Below the pieces are notes generated by a model. It did no database searches. It was not told the DNA's origin and saw only the letters and a program-made list of their open reading frames with translations. Positions 31,382 to 41,012 of a DNA stretch of 64,000 nt are shown here, in pieces. The translations under genes and the position numbers were made by a program. The DNA is from Ameyamaea chiangmaiensis (GTDB taxonomy: Bacteria > Pseudomonadota > Alphaproteobacteria > Acetobacterales > Acetobacteraceae), in NCBI RefSeq assembly GCF_025995235.1, contig NZ_BAPT01000049.1, positions 102,292 through 166,291 of the forward strand, written 5' to 3'. Every line of letters begins with the position of its first letter. The first letter of the stretch is position 1.

Positions 31382-34300
31382 CAGAGGTCTCGAGACGGGC
31401 ATGGCCGGCCAGTTCAGCGGCAACCCCGAGGTCTACAGATAGAACGCGGCTCACGCCCCGTTCCTGCATTGTCACGCCGTAAAGCCGATCCATGTGCGCC
31501 ATAGTCAATTGATGGTGGGTCACAACCAGAAACCGCGTCCCCGCCTCGGCCACCATATCCCCGAGCAATGAGCAGAAACGCCCTACGTTCGCGTCGTCCA
31601 GCGGCGCGTCGACCTCGTCCAATACGCAGACGGGGGCCGGATTGCAACGAAATACGGCAAAAATGAGCGACAGCGCGGTCAGCGCCTGTTCGCCACCCGA
31701 CAGAAGCGACAGGGTGGCGAGCTTCTTGCCCGGGGGCTGGGCGTAAATCTCCAGACCGGCCATCAGCGGATCGTCGTCGCCAACCATGGCCAGATGCGCC
31801 TTGCCGCCACCGAACATGCGCGAAAAAAGCGCCTGGAAATGGCGATCGATCTCGGTGAACACGGCCATCAGCCGCTCCCGCCCTTCGCGGTTCAGGGCAC
31901 CGATCGACCCGCGCAGCTTCGCGATCGCGCTTTCCAGGTCGCCGCGCTCGCGCACGATGACATCCATCCTTTCGCGCGCCGTATCGGCTTCCAGCTCCGC
32001 GCGGAGATTGACCGGGCCCAGATCCTCGCGCTCGCGCGTAAGCCGGCTGATCTTGCGCCGCAGACTGCTCTCCGCGCTCTCGGTCAGATCGGTGGGCGTG
32101 ATCCCCGGGGGCGGCGGGCTCTCCGCCAGTAACGCGTCCAGAACGGCGCGCGCCTGATCGCTGCGCCCCTCGGACCGCACGACCTCCTCACGCGCCTGCG
32201 CCAGAGCCGTCTCGGCATCACGCCGGTCGATCTGCGCCTGTACCAGCCGGGCTTCGGCTGCCTGACGGGCCTCATCGGAGGCTTTCCAGCGGGCTTCGGC
32301 CTCCTCCAGGGCGGAGACGGTCTCATCGCGATGACGCTGCGCCGCGTCCGGCAGGGCGGCGACGCGGGCATGTTCGACGCGGGCACTGTCCGTGCGGCCC
32401 TGTAGCGCCGCGAGATCGGTGACGCCGGCGGCGAGCCGCTCCGCCCACTCCACCACCGCGCCGGACAGGGTCGTCTCGCGCGCGTTCAGGCTCGCCTGTT
32501 CCGCGGTCAGGGCCTCCAGCCCCTCGCGCGCCCGGTTTTCATCGGCCCGTATCGTCGCGATGCTGCCCTGGAGCGCGTCGATCCCTGCGTCGAGCGTTCC
32601 CAGATCCGGAAGGGCCGCCGCATCCGCATCCAGTGCCCCCAGCAACGTGTCGATCTCGCCCAGCTCCAGCGCCACGGCCGCTTGCCCGGGGGCAAGCGCC
32701 TCGATCCGTGAGAGGCGTTCTACCCGCGCGGTCCGCGTCGCAGTGGCCTCACTCCGGCACGCCTCGACCGCGTGTTCGGCCTCGCGCAGCGCCAGGTCGG
32801 CGTGTTCCAGCGCGGAACCCGCGTCGCGCGACTCGCCTTCCGCCGCAGCCAACGCAGCGCGCGCGGCGGCGGGATCGGCCGCTGCCTCCATCGCCTGTGC
32901 GGCCTCGTCGCGCGCTTGTGCGACCTCGTGTGACTCGTGCACGACGCGCTCCAGAGCCGGAGCCACGGCCGCGAGCCGCCCCAGCGCGTCTTCGTGGCGG
33001 GCGCGTATCGTACGGTCGCGGCCGCGTTGCTCGCCTGCAATCCGCTCGGCCCTAGCGCGTGTCTCGCGCGCCTGTGCTTCCTGATGGCGCGCGTTCTGTT
33101 CCGCCGCTTCGGCGGCCTGCAATCCCGCACGCAGCGCGTCCAGCGACGGCAGCGCGGTCAGTTCCTCCTCGGCAGTGGTCAGGCGCAGGCGCGCGTCATC
33201 GTCAGCGGCGACGGCCTGTTCAAGCTGCGGCGCAATGGCGTCGAACCGCGCCTTCGCGGCCTCGAACCGGCGGGAGATATCGGCCTCGGAAGCCCGCGCG
33301 CGGGCGAGAGTGCTCTCGCAGGCGCTGGACCGCTCGACCAGCGCGCGGTTCGCCGCACGGACCTCGTCGAGCGCGCGGCTCACGGTATCACGGTGCACAC
33401 GCGCGGCCTCTGCGGCGTCTTTCAGCGCGGTCAGCGCCTCCTGCGCCTGCCGCAGCCGCAGACGTTGCGACAGGCGCTGCGCCGCGCGGTCGGGTTGGCC
33501 GGCCCGGATGCGATAGCCGTCCCAACGCCACAGCGCGCCATCGCGTGTCACCAGCGTCTGCCCGGCCTGCAGGGCCGGAGCCAGTCTGTCGCCGTCAGCC
33601 GTCGACTCCACCAGACCGACCGCCGACAGGGCACGCAGCGCCTCGACCGGTGCTTCGACCAGCGTGCCGAGCGCTATCGCGCCGGAGGGGAGGGGCGCAA
33701 CATCGCCGGCGCTTCGTGTCCAGTGGCGGGCCGCGCGCGCATCGACCGAAGCCTCCAGCCCCTCCGAGATCGAGGCGGCCAGCGCCACTTCCAGCCCGTC
33801 AGGAACCCGCAGGGCATCGGCAATCGGCGCGAACGCATCGTCCTCGCCGTCCGACGACAGGGCCTGCGCCAGTCCCTCTGCTTCGGCCTGCAGGCGCGAC
33901 TCGTCGGCCTGCACGGCCATCAGGGCATCCTGAGCGGCGGAGAACAGCGCGTCCTGACGTGTCTCGGCGTCGGCCTGCGCGTCGGCCTGCGCGCGGACAT
34001 CGGCAAAAGCCGCCTCCGCGTCCTGCCGTTGCTCCCGCGCCTGCGCCATCACCGCGTCGGCGATACGTTGCGCCGCCGCGGCGTCCATATCGGCCTGAAG
34101 CTTCGCGCGCTGGGCCGCGGCCCGGTCGCGCGCCGACCGGGCGAGGTCCCGGGCGCGTAACGCTGCGTCGCGCCGTTGCCCAGCCTCCTGCATCGCTGCG
34201 CGCGCGTCTATGCGGGCCTGTGTCGCCGCCGCACGCGCCAGTTCGGCCTGTTCGACGGCCTGCGCGGCGTCCGCCAGCGCGCGTTCGGCGGCGGCGAGGT

Positions 34301-35909
34301 CGGCGGCGAGTGCCGCCAGCGCGGCGTCATCGGACCGGGCGGCTTCGGCCGTGCGCGCCTGTTCTTCAAGACGCGCCCGTTCCTGCGCAAGCCGTGCGGC
34401 GCGCGTCGTCAGATCCTCAAGCGCCTGCCGCCGCTCGCTTTGTGCACGCTCCGCCTGTGCGAGGGACGCACGCGTCAGATCGACGGCGCGTGTGGCTTCG
34501 GCGGCACGACGCGCGGCTTCGCGCGCGGCCACGCGTCCGGCATCCAGTGCCGCCTGAGCGTCGACCAGAGCGCCCTCGAGCGCACCAACCGTCTCTTCGG
34601 ACGGAAGATCGGCCCGCAGCGCGCCGGTCTCGTGCTCCAGACGTTCAAGCTGCTGCGCCAGCCGCGCACGCCGCGCACGCGTCTCGTCGCGCTTGGCCTG
34701 CAAGGCGGCGATCTCACTACGTGCACTGGCCGTTCTAGCGCGCAACTGGTCGAGGGCCACGGTTTCGCGCTCAAGCGCCGATGCGGCGGTGTCGCGCGCC
34801 TGTTGTGCCTCGTGACGCGCGTCCGGCAGCACCGCCAGACGCTCCGTCACCTCGCGTTGTTCCTCTTGCAGTTGGCTTAACCGATCACGGGCATCGTCAT
34901 GACGCGCCTGCGCCGCCGCCAGATCGGATTCCAGCTGCGCCAGCCGGTCCTGCGACTCCCTTGCGGCCTGCGTGGCGCGGGCCTCGTCCTGCGCCACGGT
35001 CTCCGCCGCCACGCGGTGACGTTCAAGCTGGGTGCGATGCCGGTCCGCCGCCTCGCGCAAGGCCGGCAGCGCCTTGTTGGCCTCGAATTCCGCAACGACG
35101 CCCTGCTCGGCGGCATTCTCTGCCTGCTTCAGGGCGACGCGTGCCCGCCCCGCAGCCTCTCCCGCGCGCTCGACCGCCTGTCGCGCCCGGGCGTGCAACA
35201 GGGCCAGCAGGGAAACCTCCGCGTCGCGCAGTCCGGCCGATAATTCCCGGTAACGCGATGCCTCTTTCGATTGGTCGAGCAACCCTTCGAGCTGCCCTTC
35301 AAGCTGGACCCGCAGGTCTTCCGCACGGCCGAGATTGGTCTCGGTCGCGCGAAGCTTCAGTTCGGCCTCGTGGCGTCGCGCATGCAGCCCGGTGATGCCC
35401 GCGGCTTCTTCCAGGACCGAGCGCCGCTCGTCTGGTCGCGCGTTGACCAGCGCGGAAATGCGGCCCTGGCTGACCATGGCCGATGACCGCGCGCCGGACG
35501 CCAGATCGGCGAACAGGGTCTGCACGTCACGGGCGCGTTGGGTCTTGCCGTTGATCCGGTAATCCGACCCCGCTCCGCGCTCCGCGCGCCGTGTGATCTC
35601 GAGCTCGTCCTGTTCATGGTGCGGCGCGGGCGCGATGCCCGCGGCCCCCTCCAGCGTCAGGCTGACCTCGGCCAGACTGCGTGCCGGACGGGCGGCCGTT
35701 CCGGCAAAGATCAGGTCGTCCATCTCGCCGCCGCGCAGCGACCGGGCGGAACTCTCGCCCATCGCCCAGCGCAGGGCCTCGACGACATTCGACTTGCCGC
35801 AGCCGTTCGGCCCGACGATCCCGGTCAGACCCGGCAGAATGTCGACGACGACGGGGTCGGCAAAGCTCTTGAACCCGGCGATGCGCAGGCGGACGAAACG
35901 CGCGGTCAT
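31368..35909 (-). CDS. smc: Chromosome segregation protein SMC
   Basis: SMC forms the condensin core that compacts and segregates the chromosome with ScpA and ScpB. The 1513-residue protein is longer than the usual 1150-1200. The Walker A loop GPNGCGKSN lies at 33-41. Then follow long Ala/Arg/Glu-rich coiled coils, a hinge around the middle (about 530-680), a second coil, and at the C-terminus the ABC signature LSLLSGGEQALTALSL and Walker B VCVLDEVDAPLDD. The extra length lies in alanine- and arginine-rich coiled coil, as in other Acetobacteraceae. The dsbA-like gene ends 8 nt upstream. Confidence 0.96.
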   Translation of the reverse strand: MTARFVRLRIAGFKSFADPVVVDILPGLTGIVGPNGCGKSNVVEALRWAMGESSARSLRGGEMDDLIFAGTAARPARSLAEVSLTLEGAAGIAPAPHHEQDELEITRRAERGAGSDYRINGKTQRARDVQTLFADLASGARSSAMVSQGRISALVNARPDERRSVLEEAAGITGLHARRHEAELKLRATETNLGRAEDLRVQLEGQLEGLLDQSKEASRYRELSAGLRDAEVSLLALLHARARQAVERAGEAAGRARVALKQAENAAEQGVVAEFEANKALPALREAADRHRTQLERHRVAAETVAQDEARATQAARESQDRLAQLESDLAAAQARHDDARDRLSQLQEEQREVTERLAVLPDARHEAQQARDTAASALERETVALDQLRARTASARSEIAALQAKRDETRARRARLAQQLERLEHETGALRADLPSEETVGALEGALVDAQAALDAGRVAAREAARRAAEATRAVDLTRASLAQAERAQSERRQALEDLTTRAARLAQERARLEEQARTAEAARSDDAALAALAADLAAAERALADAAQAVEQAELARAAATQARIDARAAMQEAGQRRDAALRARDLARSARDRAAAQRAKLQADMDAAAAQRIADAVMAQAREQRQDAEAAFADVRAQADAQADAETRQDALFSAAQDALMAVQADESRLQAEAEGLAQALSSDGEDDAFAPIADALRVPDGLEVALAASISEGLEASVDARAARHWTRSAGDVAPLPSGAIALGTLVEAPVEALRALSAVGLVESTADGDRLAPALQAGQTLVTRDGALWRWDGYRIRAGQPDRAAQRLSQRLRLRQAQEALTALKDAAEAARVHRDTVSRALDEVRAANRALVERSSACESTLARARASEADISRRFEAAKARFDAIAPQLEQAVAADDDARLRLTTAEEELTALPSLDALRAGLQAAEAAEQNARHQEAQARETRARAERIAGEQRGRDRTIRARHEDALGRLAAVAPALERVVHESHEVAQARDEAAQAMEAAADPAAARAALAAAEGESRDAGSALEHADLALREAEHAVEACRSEATATRTARVERLSRIEALAPGQAAVALELGEIDTLLGALDADAAALPDLGTLDAGIDALQGSIATIRADENRAREGLEALTAEQASLNARETTLSGAVVEWAERLAAGVTDLAALQGRTDSARVEHARVAALPDAAQRHRDETVSALEEAEARWKASDEARQAAEARLVQAQIDRRDAETALAQAREEVVRSEGRSDQARAVLDALLAESPPPPGITPTDLTESAESSLRRKISRLTREREDLGPVNLRAELEADTARERMDVIVRERGDLESAIAKLRGSIGALNREGRERLMAVFTEIDRHFQALFSRMFGGGKAHLAMVGDDDPLMAGLEIYAQPPGKKLATLSLLSGGEQALTALSLIFAVFRCNPAPVCVLDEVDAPLDDANVGRFCSLLGDMVAEAGTRFLVVTHHQLTMAHMDRLYGVTMQERGVSRVLSVDLGVAAELAGHARLETSDVLT

Positions 35910-35917
35910 GGCGTGGA

Positions 35918-36547
35918 TCAGGCGGCCGCCTTGTCGACATTGGCGGAGAACGTGTCGAACGAGATCTCGCCACTGACTTGAATCGCGTTGAAGCGGAATG
36001 TCGGCGTCGAATCGATCTTATAGCGTGCGGTGGCCGAATCCTCCTCGGCCATGATCGCCTGACGCAGGGCTTCGTCGTTGATCGTGGCGGTGAACTGGTC
36101 GGCGGACATGCCGGCGAGGGCCGCCATCTTCTGAAGCTGCGCCTGCGGATCGACGTCCTGATTGTAGGCCCAGCGATCCTGGCTCGACAGCAGCGACAGG
36201 ACGAACGGCTCATACCGCTCGACCGGCAGGGACCGTGCGACCATCGTCGCCATCAGCGCCACGCGGTCCAGCGGGTAGTCGCAGAACACGTAATAGATGC
36301 GGCCAGTATCGATCAGCTTCTCGCGCACCTTGGGGAACACGTCTGCGGCGAAACGCGCGCAGTGGGTGCAGGTCATGGAGTACCATTCCTCGACCCGCAC
36401 CTTGGCGTTCGGGTTGCCCAATGCGCGCTCGCTCATGCGCGGGTCCGCCGCCAGCGCACGCCGCATTACGCCCGGCGTGACCAGTCCGGCCATACCCAGG
36501 GCGATGGCGGGGGCTCCGGCAAGGATCGAACGACGGGTCTGCGGCAT
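35918..36547 (-). CDS. DsbA-family thiol:disulfide protein with twin-arginine-like signal
   Basis: The 209-residue protein has a signal peptide starting with a twin-arginine-like TRRSILAG motif and a hydrophobic stretch ending near AAD. A thioredoxin-fold domain with an inserted helical part follows. The redox site is Cys60-Thr-His-Cys63 in YSMTCTHCARFA; a cis-Pro follows in DSTPTFRFN. Such proteins introduce or shuffle disulfides in the periplasm. The ATG at 36547 was selected because the signal peptide starts here. The gene precedes smc by 8 nt, an arrangement seen in other alphaproteobacteria, though the functional link is unclear. Confidence 0.88.
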   Translation of the reverse strand: MPQTRRSILAGAPAIALGMAGLVTPGVMRRALAADPRMSERALGNPNAKVRVEEWYSMTCTHCARFAADVFPKVREKLIDTGRIYYVFCDYPLDRVALMATMVARSLPVERYEPFVLSLLSSQDRWAYNQDVDPQAQLQKMAALAGMSADQFTATINDEALRQAIMAEEDSATARYKIDSTPTFRFNAIQVSGEISFDTFSANVDKAAA

Positions 36548-36677
36548 GACAGGGTTCCTCGGGGCGCAAGGCGTTATCGTGGTGCGACAGGGGTGGCTCA
36601 TGCCACCCGGCCGGTTGTTCGTGCCGACAGAGCCCCGATCATCGCCGTGCGTCAAGTCGGACGCACGGTGATGCCCA

Positions 36678-37598
36678 TCATTCTTTTCCGTCGGCCGCGT
36701 CCTCCGGCGGCATCACCCATTCGCCGGGCAGTCGCATCCGCACACGCCGGATGTGCCGCGCATCGGCTTCGAGCACGCGAAACACAAGGCCGCTTTCCTG
36801 CGTCAGAACCTCGCCCCGGGTGGGAACATGGCCGGCCAGATGGAACACAAGCCCACCGACCGTCTCGATTTCGGCCTCGCGCTCGGGCTCGGTCAGAAAC
36901 GGGCCGATACGCTTTTCCAGCAGGTCGAGCGGCAGCCGCGCGTCGATGTCGTACGCGCCGTCGCGCCGCGTCGTCATCATGTCCTCGACCGGCTCATCGT
37001 GTTCGTCGGAAATGTCGCCCACGATCGTCTCGATCAGATCCTCGATCGTCACAAGCCCGTCGATCCCGCCATATTCATCGACGACCAGCGCCAGATGTAC
37101 GTGGCGTAGCCGCATCTGCAACAACAGGTCCAGCACCGGCACCTGCGGCACGATCAGCAACGGCTGGCGCAGAAGTTTCTCGATGTCGAAGGCGTCGCTG
37201 GTCCCCACATAGGCGACCAGGTCCTTCACATGGATCATGCCAACGATGTCATCGAGATGTTCGCGATAGACGGGCATGCGCGAGTGATTTTCCCGGCGCA
37301 TGGTCGCCAGTGCCTCGTCGAGCGTGATGTTCACAGCCATGGCGGTGATGTCGGCACGTGGCACCATCACGTCGCCCGCCGTGCTGCCGCGCAGCCGCAA
37401 CACGTTGGCGATCAGAGCGCGCTCCTGCCGGTCGAGCTCGGGCTCCTCACCGCCGCCGGCCGCCTCGACTTCCTGGACCAGCGATTCGATGGACTCGCGC
37501 AGGCTCTGCTCCGGCCGGCGCCGGGAGAAGAGTCCCAGCAGACCGCGTCGCGCGGGCACCTGTTCGGGCCGGGCGGCCTCGGATCCGGGGTCCGTCAC
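36678..37598 (-). CDS. CorC/HlyC-type CBS-domain protein (Mg/Co efflux associated)
   Basis: The 306-residue protein has two CBS domains: VMVPRADITAMAVNITLDEAL with DIVGMIHVKDLVAY, and LLIVPQVPVLDLLLQM with VDEYGGIDGLVTIEDLIE. A CorC_HlyC C-terminal domain follows (GAYDIDARLPLDLLEKR). It lacks the DUF21 membrane domain, as in E. coli CorC/YbeX. It is thought to sense nucleotides and assist divalent metal homeostasis or translation-linked stress. The GTG start overlaps the ybeY stop as GTGA. Part of miaB-phoH-ybeY-corC. Confidence 0.92.
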   Translation of the reverse strand: MTDPGSEAARPEQVPARRGLLGLFSRRRPEQSLRESIESLVQEVEAAGGGEEPELDRQERALIANVLRLRGSTAGDVMVPRADITAMAVNITLDEALATMRRENHSRMPVYREHLDDIVGMIHVKDLVAYVGTSDAFDIEKLLRQPLLIVPQVPVLDLLLQMRLRHVHLALVVDEYGGIDGLVTIEDLIETIVGDISDEHDEPVEDMMTTRRDGAYDIDARLPLDLLEKRIGPFLTEPEREAEIETVGGLVFHLAGHVPTRGEVLTQESGLVFRVLEADARHIRRVRMRLPGEWVMPPEDAADGKE

Positions 37599-38164
37599 AG
37601 GTCGCGCCCCCGTGCCGCCGATTTCCAGGGGTTCGGCACCCCTAGACGGCCGAGGATCCAGGCCTCGGCCATTTCCATCCGGCGCGCTTCGCCCACTTCG
37701 TGATGATCGTGGCCTGCGAGATGCAGGATCCCATGCACGACAAGATGCACGAGATGATCGCGCACCGGACGCCCCATCGCGCGCGCTTCACGCTGGACGA
37801 CACCACGTGCGAGCACGATGTCGCCGCCATGGCCCGGTGCGATGGGCATGAATGTCAGGACATTGGTCGGCTTGTTGCGGTCGCGGTGGCGGTGATTGAG
37901 CGTCCGTACAGCCCGGTCGTCATCCAGGACGATCGTCGGCGCCGTCTCGCCGCCACCCGCCGCGCGGGCGACACGGCGCAGCAGCGGTTCGATGCCACGC
38001 ACGACCCCGCGCCAGCGGGGGTCGGCGACGATGATTGTCGCGTCGTCGCCCTCGGGCGCGAAACCGGACATGTCACGTGAGGAGGGGCGGGCCGGGTCAT
38101 CGCCCGGCTCGTCCTGAAACGGTTGGGCCTGCGCGTGGCGGCCCTGACTACTTCGAGGTTCCAT
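37595..38164 (-). CDS. ybeY: Endoribonuclease YbeY (rRNA maturation)
   Basis: YbeY is a zinc-dependent endoribonuclease for 16S rRNA 3' maturation and ribosome quality control. The metal motif is HGILHLAGHDH near the C-terminus, after the family's NKPTNVLTFM segment. The ATG at 38164 overlaps the phoH end by 17 nt, and the frame extended further upstream lies inside phoH in another frame, so it is not used. The N-terminal 40 residues, Gln/Pro/Asp-rich, are longer than in E. coli. Confidence 0.93.
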   Translation of the reverse strand: MEPRSSQGRHAQAQPFQDEPGDDPARPSSRDMSGFAPEGDDATIIVADPRWRGVVRGIEPLLRRVARAAGGGETAPTIVLDDDRAVRTLNHRHRDRNKPTNVLTFMPIAPGHGGDIVLARGVVQREARAMGRPVRDHLVHLVVHGILHLAGHDHHEVGEARRMEMAEAWILGRLGVPNPWKSAARGRDL

Positions 38165-39308
38165 CGTTTTCCCGGCGCGAGCGGCTGCGGGACATGTCCC
38201 GCACCGCGACCGCGCGTTGATCATAGGCATCCACGATGCGCGCCACCAACGGATGGCGGACGACATCGACGGACTGGAAGCGCGTTATACCGATTCCGGG
38301 CAGCCCTTCCAGTGTTTCGATCGCGTCTCTCAATCCCGATGTCACGCCCGACGGCAGGTCAATCTGGCTGAGGTCGCCCGTGACCACCATGCGCGTTCCA
38401 TGACCCATGCGGGTCAGGAACATCTTCATCTGCGCGGTGGTCGTGTTCTGCGCCTCGTCCAGAATGACGAAGGCGTGGGCCAGCGTGCGGCCGCGCATGA
38501 ACGCAAGCGGCGCCACCTCGATCTCGCCCGTGGTCATGCGGCGCATGACCTGATCACCGGGCATCATGTCGTGCAGCGCGTCATAGAGCGGCCGCAGATA
38601 CGGATCGATCTTGTCCTTCATGTCGCCCGGCAGAAAGCCCAGCCGCTCGCCGGCCTCGACCGCTGGGCGGGATAGCACGATACGGTCGACCTGACCGCTC
38701 TGGAGCATCGCGACCGCCTGCGCCACGGCCAGATAGGTCTTGCCTGTTCCCGCCGGACCGATCCCGAACACCAGTTCGGACCGGGACAGCATCTCCATAT
38801 ACGCCGCCTGTCCGGCTGAGCGCGCGGCGATCGGCCCGCGCTTGGTCCGGATCGCGGGCAGGTCGGCCAGCGGAAGCCGTGGCTCCTCGCCGACGGAGGG
38901 GGGGGCGATGGAAGAGGTAAGGGTCATGCCACGCTCCATCAGGGCTTCCGCCCAGTTGCTGGTCGCCAGCCGTATCGCGCTGTCGATCTCTCCCGAATCG
39001 ATCGTCACACCCCGTTCGGCCTTGCGGTAAAGCGCTGCCAGCGTCTCGCGCGTCAGCCGTACCCGTTCGGGCTCCCCATTGATCGCCACCCTGTTGCCCC
39101 GGCAGGTCAAGCGCACGCCCAGTCCCTGTTCGAGGCGTAGCAGATGGCGATCATGGTCGCCCACCAGCGCGGCGAGAACGGCGTTGTCGCCGAACTCCAG
39201 CGTCGCTGCGCGACTGTCACCGGTCAGACGTCCGGCGGGGGAGGGGACACGCCGCGTGGCGTTCCCGGCGATCGCGCCCGTCAGGGCGAAGGGGGGTGAG
39301 GTCGTCAA
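38148..39308 (-). CDS. phoH: PhoH-like ATPase
   Basis: The 386-residue cytosolic P-loop ATPase has the Walker A loop GIGPAGTGKTYLA, the family segment RPAVEAGERLGFLPGD, Walker B AFVILDEAQNTT and the MVVTGDLSQIDLP motif. I set the start at TTG 39308, which overlaps the miaB stop as TTGA and has GGAGAG about nine bases upstream; the much longer open frame extending into miaB is a shadow. PhoH proteins of this operon (YbeZ) are linked to ribosome and rRNA metabolism together with YbeY. The C-terminal 20 residues are Arg/Ser-rich. Confidence 0.93.
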   Translation of the reverse strand: MTTSPPFALTGAIAGNATRRVPSPAGRLTGDSRAATLEFGDNAVLAALVGDHDRHLLRLEQGLGVRLTCRGNRVAINGEPERVRLTRETLAALYRKAERGVTIDSGEIDSAIRLATSNWAEALMERGMTLTSSIAPPSVGEEPRLPLADLPAIRTKRGPIAARSAGQAAYMEMLSRSELVFGIGPAGTGKTYLAVAQAVAMLQSGQVDRIVLSRPAVEAGERLGFLPGDMKDKIDPYLRPLYDALHDMMPGDQVMRRMTTGEIEVAPLAFMRGRTLAHAFVILDEAQNTTTAQMKMFLTRMGHGTRMVVTGDLSQIDLPSGVTSGLRDAIETLEGLPGIGITRFQSVDVVRHPLVARIVDAYDQRAVAVRDMSRSRSRRENDGTSK

Positions 39309-40714
39309 GCGCAGGCTCTCTCCTCTTGCAGTTGGCCGCCCAGCGAGTTGGTGAACGGCGCCGTGATCTCCACAGCCACCTCGGAGCCGATCAGGCGTTC
39401 CGGCCCATCGAAGTGTACCGGCTGAAGATAGGGGGAACGACCGGACAACTGGCCGGGCTTGCGGCCCTTGCCCGTGACCAGCACCGGCAGCGTGCGCCCG
39501 ACCGTGGCCGCGTTGAACGCGTCCTGCTGTTGACGCACCAGTGCCTGAAGGGCCTGCAGACGCTCGTCCTTCACGGCCTCCGGCACCTGTAGCGGAGCCC
39601 CGGCCGCAGGCGTCCCCGGACGCGGCGAATATTTGAACGAGAAGGCCTGCGCGAACCCGATATCGCGGATCAGCGTCATCGTGGCCTCGAAGTCCTCGTC
39701 CGTTTCGCCGGGGTGGCCGATGATGAAATCCGACGACAGGGCGAGGTCCGGTCGGCTGTCGCGCAGACGACGGACCAGATCGCGATACTCGTCGGCCGTA
39801 TGTCCGCGATTCATGGCGCGCAGAATGCGGTCGGAGCCCGATTGCACCGGCAGATGCAGGAACGGCATGAACTGGGGCAGGCGACCATGGGCCGCGATCA
39901 GCGCGTCGTCCATGTCGCGGGGATGTGACGTGGTGTAGCGGATGCGGGCGAGGCCGGGTATCCGCGCCATCTCCCCGGCGAGACGGGCGAGCCCCCACAC
40001 CACGCCATCCGGACCGTCGCCGTGATAGGCGTTGACGTTCTGGCCAAGCAGCGTGATCTCGCGCGCGCCCGTCGCGACCAGACGGCGGGCTTCGGCCAGT
40101 ACCGACGCCACCGGGCGACTGGCCTCGGCCCCGCGCGTGTAGGGGACGACACAGAACGAACAGAACTTGTCGCACCCCTCCTGAATGGTCAGGAACGCGG
40201 TCAGGCCGCCCGGCGTCTGGGGGGCCTGCGCATCAGGGAGGAAATCGAACTTCTGCTCGGCCGGGAAATCGGTGTCGATCACCGCGCCGCCGGCCCGCGC
40301 CGCGCGCGCGACCATCTCGGGCAGACGGTGATAGGTCTGCGGGCCGAGGACGATGTCCACATATGGCGCGCGTGCGAGGATTTCCTTGCCCTCGGCCTGC
40401 GCAACGCAGCCCGCGACGGCGATGATGGTCTTGCGACCGGCCTCGGCGCGCTCCTCCTTGACCAGCCGCAGCCGACCCAATTCGGAGAACACCTTCTCGG
40501 CGGCGCGGTCACGGATGTGGCAGGTGTTGAGAATGACCATGTCCGCCGCGTCCGGCGCGTCGACAGGGGCATAACCGAGTGGCCGCAGGACGTCGGTCAT
40601 CCGCGCGCTGTCATAGACATTCATCTGACAGCCCCACGTGATGACGTGCAGGCCACGGGCATGCGGATCGGACGTGGGCTGGGTGGTAGGGCCGGGGACA
40701 GGTGTGACGGTCAC
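39305..40714 (-). CDS. miaB: tRNA-2-methylthio-N6-isopentenyladenosine synthase
   Basis: MiaB adds the methylthio group to i6A37 of tRNAs that read UNN codons. From GTG 40714 (AAGAGAG upstream) the protein has 469 residues. Landmarks are the N-terminal UPF0004 cysteines (TWGCQMNVYDS with Cys29, LNTCHIRD, AVAGCVAQAEG), the radical-SAM cysteines in EGCDKFCSFCVVPYTRG, and a C-terminal TRAM domain (VTGKGRKPGQLSGRSPYLQPV). It is the first gene of the miaB-phoH-ybeY-corC operon. Confidence 0.96.
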   Translation of the reverse strand: MTVTPVPGPTTQPTSDPHARGLHVITWGCQMNVYDSARMTDVLRPLGYAPVDAPDAADMVILNTCHIRDRAAEKVFSELGRLRLVKEERAEAGRKTIIAVAGCVAQAEGKEILARAPYVDIVLGPQTYHRLPEMVARAARAGGAVIDTDFPAEQKFDFLPDAQAPQTPGGLTAFLTIQEGCDKFCSFCVVPYTRGAEASRPVASVLAEARRLVATGAREITLLGQNVNAYHGDGPDGVVWGLARLAGEMARIPGLARIRYTTSHPRDMDDALIAAHGRLPQFMPFLHLPVQSGSDRILRAMNRGHTADEYRDLVRRLRDSRPDLALSSDFIIGHPGETDEDFEATMTLIRDIGFAQAFSFKYSPRPGTPAAGAPLQVPEAVKDERLQALQALVRQQQDAFNAATVGRTLPVLVTGKGRKPGQLSGRSPYLQPVHFDGPERLIGSEVAVEITAPFTNSLGGQLQEERACA

Positions 40715-41012
40715 GCGATATGCTCTCTTGACTGGTCGCCGGGCGCGCCGGCGCTGATGTCCGCAGACATCAGGTCCCATACCCGGATGGTCAAGAGAAA
40801 ACGCACGTTGGCAGGCACACCGAGCTGGGACGGTCGGGCAAGTCCAGGTCGGTGCTGCGTTGCGGGCGTCATCGGAGTCGGGGCACTGCCTTTGCCGTTT
40901 CGCGTATCGGAGTGTCGCCGCGAACGGGGGTAGGCTGTCAAGCGCTCATTGTGCCGAAAGCGGTGCCGCGGGGCGGAGTTGGGCCGGCGGACGGAGATGC
41001 GGCCTGGCGTCG
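40715..41012. other. Leader region of the miaB operon with an inverted repeat
   Basis: A perfect 8-bp inverted repeat, CTGATGTC (40754-40761) and GACATCAG (40766-40773) with a CGCA loop, lies about 40 nt upstream of the miaB GTG. In RNA it would form a stable hairpin. No gene is supported here. Confidence 0.5.

Noticed and set aside
33059..34738. Long open frames opposite smc, rich in Arg, Ala and Pro
   Set aside because: Antisense shadows of the GC-rich coiled-coil coding sequence.
38148..40175. Longer phoH reading frame reaching into miaB
   Set aside because: The extra part is an out-of-frame reading of the miaB coding sequence; the TTG at 39308 fits the overlap and ribosome-binding site.
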